Assembly: GCA_029298735.1 (NCBI GenBank)
Contig: JANSLP010000209.1
Location: 1 to 56,894 of the forward strand
Length of the DNA stretch: 56,894 nt
Origin: Ophiostoma sp. CBS 140.51
Taxonomy: Eukaryota; Ascomycota; Sordariomycetes; Ophiostomatales; Ophiostomataceae
Reading direction: 5' to 3'
The notes under the pieces were generated by a model. It saw only the letters and a program-made list of their open reading frames with translations. It had not been told where the DNA came from and made no database searches. The position numbers and the translations under genes were made by a program. Shown here in pieces: positions 1-9,300 of this stretch. Every line of letters starts with the position of its first letter. Within the stretch, counting starts at the first letter, position 1.

Positions 1-312
1 AACTCCAAAATGTAAGGCGACTTGTATCGTACAGTGATCTGACGAGGAGAAAAGATCAAAATCCGAAGAGGGGCATAGCTTGAAGGAACCGAAAAGAAAA
101 TTAAACCTAAAAAATAAAAACCTGACGTTAAAATAAAAGCAAGGTCCTTAGGCAAATTTATGACAAAACAGTAAACAAGAATTCAAACAAAATCAAATCC
201 TCAAAAGCCATAAACTTCTTTCTCCTAACAAAATCCAACAAAAAATAACAAAACAAAAATAAAACCACCCAACTCATGGAAAATCAGTCCCATGTCAATA
301 CGACACGGCCCT
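1..312. other. 3' flank of the NRPS gene, no gene seen
   Basis: This A-rich stretch (T-rich on the minus strand) lies downstream of the NRPS stop codon and most likely holds its 3' UTR and polyadenylation region. No coding frame or RNA gene is supported here. Confidence 0.6.
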
Positions 313-3300
313 CTATTCCTTCACCATCTCTGCCAGCCGGCTAGCAAAAGACGTCACCAACCCAAAGACCATGTCACCGCCATCGGCGACGAGATCCTGG
401 TCGCCGCTAACACCCACGCTAATACTACCATTGCGAACAAGAACATTAAAGTACAGTTGTTCACGCTGCATATAGTGATGATTGACACCGTCGATGGTAG
501 ACGCAGCTGTGGGTGACGGGACCGTCGTGGTAAAGTACTCGGACGCAAGAGGCTCGCCAAGTCGGTGACGCTGCAAGGCCTGTCTATTGCCTGCCGTATT
601 CAAGTTCTCGTCGTTGTCGGCATCAGAGAAGAGAATGTTGATGTGGGTGTTGTAGCTGGGGGCCAGCTTGTGCAGCCCGTCAGCCTGAGCAAACTTGGTC
701 AGCTCAGCCAAGTGCGCCTGAACAGCGTCGATTGACTGCTGTTGCTCACTGTCCTTAATGCTGACAGTCATGGGGGCAACAGCCATTGTGGGCAAGCTCA
801 TGTCAGTAAGCTCTAGGGTATTTGAGCCATCGACTGATGAGAGGGACCGCGCGGTATAGTTGAGGCCAAACGTTGGTTGAGAACAGCCGGTCAGTTGGCT
901 AAGTGCGTAGGCATAGGCAACAATAATTGCTGCAGATGTCTGTGTCTTGCTGGCATCGGTACTTGTGAGCGCATGAACATTAGGGTAATTTGATTTGAAG
1001 TGCGGGCCCAACGGAGCAGTGAGTGAAGCGTCAGCTGGCAGCGTAGGTGGGCGCACGACGGTGTCTTCGGCGACATCAAAGTGTTGCTTCCAGTATGCCT
1101 GCTCGGCGTGAAGATTGCGGAAGCGGGCCATTTCCAGCAAGGAGGACTGGAGAGACGGACGTAGCGAGGGAGCTGGCCCATCAACAAAGAGACTGGTCAG
1201 GTCGGCCAGAATCATCTTGATGCTCCATGCATCGTACAGAGCGTGGTGGACACGGAGGACCATGCCACTTCCATCCGAGGCCTCAAGGAAAGACAGACGC
1301 GACGGTGGGGCACGAAGATTGGACGGTGTGTTGTTGGTCTCGCGAATATGGGCCTGGATGAGATCCGAAATTGTGGTGGTTGTGTCACGAACTGTGGTGA
1401 AGCGTGTATCGGTTGTGTCCTCTGGGTGCAGCGTAACTTGGATAATGTCGGGAAAATTATCTTGATCCAAAGCCACAAAAGTTGTTTGCAGGATATTGTG
1501 TGTGCGGCAGAGAGTACTCCACAATCTTTTAGCTGTCTCCACTCCCACAGATTTGCCATCGGCAACACGGTACACCCAGGGGGCCTCGAAGAAGCGCTTG
1601 CCGCTGTTGAGCCAGTGCATCAATGTGTGCCTCTGGCCTGAAAGGACAGGCGCCACGGACTTGATTTGGTCCATAGACGTGAGACCGAGCTTTTCGACGG
1701 CCAAGAATTTGACGGCGGCCTCCTCCTGGACCAGTTGTTGTGCCTGCAGTGGAACCTGAATTGGGGCCTCGGAGAGTTTCTCGGAAGCGGCATGCTTGCG
1801 AACAATAGTCTCAACGCTGGCGCCCTTGATAATATCAAAGACACTCACTTGAATGCCCATCTTCTTCTTCAAGATGTTGGAGAACCGGATAGCAGAGATG
1901 GAGTCGAGCCCAATGTTGATCAGCTTGGTAGAAATGCCAACCTTGCCACGAATTCTGGCACCAATGACTTGCTTTGCCAGCTGCAGAACCGAGTCGGCCA
2001 GGTCTGTGGACCCTTTTATGTCCACCTCTGCATCGGCAGCATTGGTGTTTGCAAAATTCGCATGGATGGCCAAGGAGCAAGCAGAGACAGCAGGGTCCAG
2101 AGCCGCTGCTTGTAGACTGCTTGAAGCGACATACTGCAGAGTTGCAGACAACTGACTGCCCAGGCGTTGAACAGTCGACTCACTCGCCTTGGCTCGCAGA
2201 GCACCGTGAAGCACGCCGTTGCGGATGCGGAAGCTGACGATGAGGGGGTAGTCGTCGTAGAGGGGGGCTTGCTCACTAACAGAGTTGGCTTGGAGATTAG
2301 CCACATCAACGGGCACGATGGGGTTTGTCGTGTCGCCGACCTGAGCGACTGTGGTGCTCACATCGCCGTCAAACACAAATAGACTCTGGAAGAGACCCGC
2401 AGATGTGTCGACACCCTCAGCTCTGGACGACCGCCAGGCAGTCTGCACGTCCCGGAGTGAAGCCATGCCATTGGGCCCCCGGGCTTGGTCACCGAGTCTT
2501 TGCAGCTGTGACATGGCATCATAAATGCTGGTGTGCGGTCCGGGAGAGCCCAGGGAAAGATTGAGGCGCATGGCGATAGTGTTGATTGTTGGCCCCATCA
2601 CATTGTCGGAAGCATCGTCACTGCTGGTTGCAATGACCTCACCAAACACTACGTCGGCCTGCGTGTACACTGCCTCACAGAGCACCTTGGCCCAGGCGAG
2701 CTGCATGGCTGTCTTGAGGGCAACGTTGGCTTTGCAACATGTGGCAAGAAGAGAGTCGAGATCGGTTGCACCCAGAGCAAAGTGGAAAGAAGCAGATGCG
2801 TGATGTTGTTCGTGAGACGCAGACTTGTCGTCGAGTAGAGTTGCCGGGACATAGTTGTAGTCGTAGACTGTATCTGACCAGAACTTGACGGCAGTTTCCT
2901 GGGCGATGGCGACTTGCTTGGCAAATGGACGGTACAGGCATGGCTGTCTCTGTGCTTGTTCACTGTTGGTACCCGAGAGATGGCCAATGTAGTTCTCGCG
3001 CAACAAGCGCCAAAGAGCCTGGATAGAGCCGGCGTCATACAATGCGTGGTGGATGCGCAGATGGATGATACCCGTGGCAGAGACGTTGAAGTTCACGAGA
3101 TCGCTCTGCTCAGTCGGGGAAACGACACCAACCCATGGTGCCCGGCCGTGGTCTGTGAAAATAAAGCGAGTGCGCAGAATCTCACAGGCGAGCACAGTGT
3201 CGCGGACAGCAGCAAAGAAACGGGAAAACTCGGGGGCATCCTGACGGACAGCATCGGCAGAAAGCTGCATGGTGTGTGTGTAGGTGTACGCCTGATCGAC

Positions 3301-6300
3301 CAGGGCCAGGGAAGCACTCAACATGCCCTCCTGGAGTGGCGTGGCCACAAACAGCACATCACCAGCGACCTGCTGTAGACTGAGGTTGTAGTCTGAAGGC
3401 GCCACCGGACTTTTAGGAGTAGCCTTTGCCTCGGCAAGTGAGAGCGTTGTTTGATTGATGCTCTTCGATTTTGCAGCATGAACGAGAGAAGCGACGCCTT
3501 GGAGAGTGCGAGCACGGAGGACGGCACTGGGGGTGACTTTGACACACTCTGTCTTGTTGATTAGCTTGACAAAAGGAAGAACATTGATTGAGTCCAAGCC
3601 AAGACGGTAGAGAGAAGTGTCAGACGACACATTGGTCTCATCTAACCGAAGAAGTTGACAGGCCAGAGAGCGCACAGAAGTCAAGTCGGACGTGCTGCCA
3701 GTAGAGCTGATGGACGTGCTGTTGGAACGGCTGGTAGTACTGCTGCTCGAGTTGCTGGCCATACCGTCAGGAACCGCACGGATGGCGGCAGCGCTGTTGA
3801 GGGGGACAAATTGGCCAACAGTGGCATCGGGGTTGGAAGCATTCTCCACCAAAGTCTCAAACAGGCGGCCAGCCGACTCCAGTTGAGCCTCATCCAAGAC
3901 GCCAGCTGAAGCCAGCAGCAACTCGATCCGTCCGTCAGCGTGGAGGTCAACATCAACGGTGAGGGCCAGGTCGAGTTTTGCCTTGCCGGGAAGAGAACGC
4001 ATGAAAGAGACAGGCTCGTCGGATATTGGTGTATGCACAAAGTTGACGGTGAGCAAGCTATCAAAGAGCTTGCCATCGAGCCCAGCCCACCGTTGAATCT
4101 GGTCGGCAGTGACAAGAGGCATATCTCCATCACTGACCTCGGCATGGAATCGGTCAACACGAGCAGCAAGGTGAGGAAGCGTCTCAGTGGCATCGGGAAG
4201 GGAGAGGGTATGGACGACGGTGTTGAGACAAGGACCAATGAACTGATCCATGTCAATGTCCCCGCCAGCATGAGGAAGGACTGTGCGAAGGGATGTGGTG
4301 AAACCATACACAACAGAGGGTGCACCGTTTGTCAAGTTGGATATAACCAGAGAAGTGGCCAGTTGCAGCGCCGTGGATGTGGAGACAACCTGCAGTTTCG
4401 TCTTGAGCTGAACTGCCGTGAGAGCAAGGCGTCTAGTCGACCGGACCGTGACATCCGTGGCAGGCTTCTTGATGTGACGGGAAACGAGGCACGGTGAAAT
4501 GTCCTTCAATGCAGTCGACCAAGCCCCCTTGACCGTTTGCATTCTCTGATCAGATAGATGGCACTGGCGGGAAAGATGGCGGAGAGTGGCAAGGCTGTAA
4601 TCAAAGGACGATGACACCGACTGACCCTGACCGCTGACGATAGAGCGGTAGGCGTGCTCAATCTTCACTCGTAATGCAGCAATGGCGGCGCCGTCGTATA
4701 GAGCATGGTGGATCAGCAAAGACACATGACCACCGACATCAACATGCAGACGGATGGGCGGGCGCGAGCTGAGATGTGAGACGAGAGAGGTAGCGTCGTC
4801 ATATTGGCTACCAGCCGGGGCAAAAGGTGATGGCGGCGAGGATAGGACAACTTGGAAGATCTGGCTGTCGTGTTCACGTTGAACAAAGCAGGTACAAAGC
4901 ACTGCCTCGGAAGAGACGACCTGCTCAGTCATTTGCCGCCAGATGTCAATGTTGGTGCCGGGCTCTAGCTGGAAGCTGAACTGTGTCACATAGGGGGCGT
5001 TGAAAGAAGACGAAGACGAAGCAAGGTTCTGGTCGTCATCCTGGTTGTGGAGCCAGTTGAGAGAAAGGGCGACCAGAGAGGACTGAAGGGGAAGACATGG
5101 CAAAATTGCAGCAACGTCGGCCGGGCTGATATGGCTTGCACTGGGGCCTAGGTCGGCAAGAGTGAGTTCTGTGGCCGAGGGCGTGGGCTCCTTGGTGATG
5201 GCCTGAGGAGTGAGCGTGTGGCTGGAACCGTTGAGTTTCTGTGAAAGAGAATGGATAGTGCTCGACGGGGAGAGGAGATCCATCAGGACCACATCGGAGA
5301 AACCACGGCGTTTCAACACGGACAACAAATGTACACCCGAGAGACTGTCGACGCCCAGACTGCGAATGTTGCTGCTGCTGGTGGCAGATACAGAGTTGCC
5401 CAACACTTCGGCAAGAGCAGCAGTGACCTCCTTCTCAGATGCAGAAAGGTCCGAAACCGGTGCAGACAGAGATTTCAGGCCTTGGTTAACCGCCATCACA
5501 TTATCGACCTTGTCTGCGTCCCGTACGAGCTGGATGATGAGCTTCGTATCAAGCTTTCCCGACGTCGCAAGGAACGGCATCTTTGACAGCCACATCATCT
5601 CCGGTACCATGAAGGCGGGGAGACCCTGCTGGCAGGCCTGTTCAGCAATGGCAAGGACGTCACGATAGGCCTTTGTCGGCGGTGTCAGGAGCAACTCTGC
5701 CGGTGCATCGCGCTCGGCCTTAAACAGAGAAGCGTGCTTGCGCGCCAAAAAACCAATGAGCCTCTGCTCCACAACGGCAGCGGCAACATCGAGAGCGCCC
5801 TGATCTGCAATGGACTTCTTGATGTGGGCCTCGACTTCACCAATCTCAAAACGCTGGCCGCGGATCTTGGTCTGCTGATCACGGCGACCAAGGAACTCGA
5901 CAGTGCCATCGTGCATCATGCGCATGATATCACCAGTGCGGTAGATGCGCCTCTGTGTGCCGTCCTTGCCCAGCAGTGTTGTGTATTGAAAGCTGCGCGC
6001 ATTTTCCTCTGGCCGATTCAGATAGCCCACAGCAACCTGCGGACCAGCAATGCAAAACTCTCCAGGCTGACAACGCCGTGCGACAATCTGCTTGTCATCG
6101 TTACCACCAGACACGAGAAGAATAGCTTCGAGACCAGGCAGTGGCAGACCCAGGTTGCGTGCATTGGAGTGGTGACCGACGACGTGGCTCAGGCAGCCGA
6201 CAGCAGCCTCGGTCGGGCCATAAAAGTTCATCAGTGCGGCCTTGCCATCGCCGTCACGCTCAGTTCCGCCCAGCTGCTCAAAGAGCTCATGAGATGCCTT

Positions 6301-9300
6301 CTCACCACCAAAGGTCATGACACGAATTGATGGCACATCGGACAGGCGCAGGCCAAGCTGAAGCAAGACCGACGGCACTGTGCCCATGTTGGTGATGCCC
6401 AGAGTGTTGATGACGTGCTGTAGGTTGGCAAAAATGCCGTTGCGATCCTTGCCAATGACGGAGCAGAAGCCCATGTGCCAGGGCGCAAACATGGTGGTCA
6501 GATGCGTGTCAAAGGCACGCGAGGCCACGTTGAGAAACTTGCCCACACCGCCCAGACGGGCAACCTCGGGGTTTGCTTCTGCAAGACGCTGTGTCATGGC
6601 AGCCACATAGTGCAAAAGACTTTCGTTTGTGACACGCACCCCCTTGGGCCGTCCCGTAGAGCCAGATGTGTAGAGGAGGTAGCCACCAGCATCCGAGGCA
6701 TGGCAGGCAATGCCAGATGGTGTGGACAAGCTGGCCCAGTTGTTGATGGTGTCCAAGTCATCAGCACCCTCTGGGAGAATGAAGACAGCAGGAGAGCTGC
6801 CTGTATTGCCAGTACGAAGGTCTAAGTCGGTAACTAGACTGTCTGTGGTCACGACAAGCACAGCGTTGGCGTCACGGACCAAAAGCTGCTTGCGGGCGGT
6901 GGGGAGATCTCTATCAATAGGAAGATAGACATAGTTGAGCTTGAAGATGGCTAGGGTGGCAGCAAGTGACGCCGTGTTGCGCTCGAGGTAGACAGCAACA
7001 ACGTCACCTGGCTGGGCAGCAGAAAGTGCCACCAGACGAGAGATAATGGCATCGACAAGAACCTGCAGCTGGCTGTATGTGATGGCAGTGGTGGAAATGT
7101 TGTCGTCATCATCAAGATCAATCTCCTCAATGGCCACCCAGTCAGGATGCTCGGCAACCTGCTTTGCGACGAGCTCAGCCGGGTTCTTTGCAATCTCTGT
7201 GCCTACTAATTTCTGCTGTTCACCGACAATCGACACCAGAGAGCGGTCCATGTAGTTGTTGAGTTGAGACAGGGGCACATTGGGATAGGAGAGCATCGTG
7301 CAGGCTTGATCCAGGATCTGGGCAAGCAGCAAATCGAGCATGGATTGCGAGATGCGGCGCGTGTCACCGGTTAGTTCGATGATGCGGCAGTCCTCGAAAA
7401 TGTTGAGGGCCATAGGATGCTCGACATGGAGAGACAGTGCCTGCCCGACCTCGTGGAACGCCGAACCAGAATGGACGTCCTTGCCGTTGTTGTCTTCTGC
7501 GGGATGGTAGACAAAAAGGGCCGGGAACGGTGCGTGAGGGTCGCCGCTTCCTTCATTGACTATCTTTTTGACATCGACAGGATGCAAGTGGTGAGCATGA
7601 GCGCCGAGAGATGAGGCATCGCGGCTCATGTTGGTCCAGAGATCCTGCGCAGTGCCGGCCTGTGCCCGGACGACCACAGGCAGGGTTGCCACAGCAGGAC
7701 CGACAACGCGAGCCAGGTCCGGATGGAGGATGCGCTGGGATACAGTTTGGCCGAGCACGATGGACTTGAGCTCTAACACTGCTGCAAGAATGCAGCCAAA
7801 CGCCGACAACACGAGACGAGGCAAGTCCAGCCGATCAGCATTGTGGGCTTGCGCCAAAAGCGCACTGGGGATGGTCACCTTGGAGGATAGAATGGCATGT
7901 GTCTGCGGCTGGCGAGAGCCTGTCAGATCGGGGAAGGGCGCATTTAAGGCGCCATCATTCTCAATGAGGGTGTGAATGTGGTTGGACCAAGCGGACAACG
8001 ATTCGTCGCGTTGAGCAATAGACGGAAGAAGTCCGAGGTCGAGACCACGTGACATTGACAGAAGCGGAAGGGACGGGAGGTCGGGACGGCCCGCGCTGGA
8101 CGGATTTTCCGAGTTGCCGTACAGCTCTGAAACAAAGTCAATAATCATGCGCGACGACTCCCCGTCATACAGAGCATGGTGCATGCTCAGCATCAGCGTC
8201 TTGGTCGCTGGTGCATACGTGACAGCCCATGGTGGCCGGACGCTGTCACTGCCCAAAGGCGCCAAAGCCACCTGAGTCTTGCGTGCATGCGATGCGAGGC
8301 CGTCGGCAGTGGCATCATTTTCGTTGAGCTCCGTCCATGAAATGTTGTTGTCTTGGGAATTCAGGACGAGCTGCAGCAGTGTCGCGTGAACGCCACGCGA
8401 ACGGGCCCACTCTAATGTGTTGGTGCTGGGGTCCTTTGGCGACAGCTGGGAGAGGGGCACAAACACTGTGCGCAAAATGTCCAGGCACGCGGCCGCGCCT
8501 ATCCACGCTGCTTGGAGACGTTTGGCATCGACAGCACCAAAAATGGTGAGATCAAAGAGACGATGCGACCAGTAGGCACCTGATTCAACCAAAGTCTCGA
8601 CAAGCAAAGATTCCTGGACGGGTGTTGCAGGCAAAATATATGCCGTGTTGTTGGGGCGCAACGGACCGTGGAGATACTGTGTGAGCTCGCTCTGGAGCAC
8701 GGACACCCATGACCCAGCAGGCCCAGCTTCAGCACTCGCGCCAGCGTCAGCAGTGCTCACATTTTCCACTTCTGCACTTTTCATTGAGTCCAGAACAACA
8801 TCGACAAGCTCGCCCACCGTCTGGCAACGCATCATATCGAGCACACGAACAGTAAATCCAAGCTGTCGACGCAGCGTCCAGGCCAACTTTGTGATCTGCA
8901 GAGAGCTGAAGCCGTGGCCAGCCAGGCTGTCATCAGGGCCCATTGGGTGCTGTGGGTCCAGGGGCACAGACAAGTTGTCGACAATAGTTTTCACGACGGG
9001 GAGCTGTTCCTCTCGCCACTGGACCTTGGCCTCGTTTGACGTGGACTCACCGGCCAGAACATTCAAGTCGGCAGCAGCATAGATGGCCTGCAGTGCCTTG
9101 CGGTCCACCTTGTTGGATGCAGTGCGCGGCATGGTGGTGTCTAGCACGACCACGTGACCTGGAACCATGTAGGCGGGAAGGACCTCCTTTGCCTTTTGGA
9201 ACACCTGCTGGCGAATTTTGGCCGTGTCGGCATGGCTCTCCTTGACCGAAACAAAGCTGACAATGACCTTGTGGCTGTCGTCGCCGCCGGGTCGGGGCAG

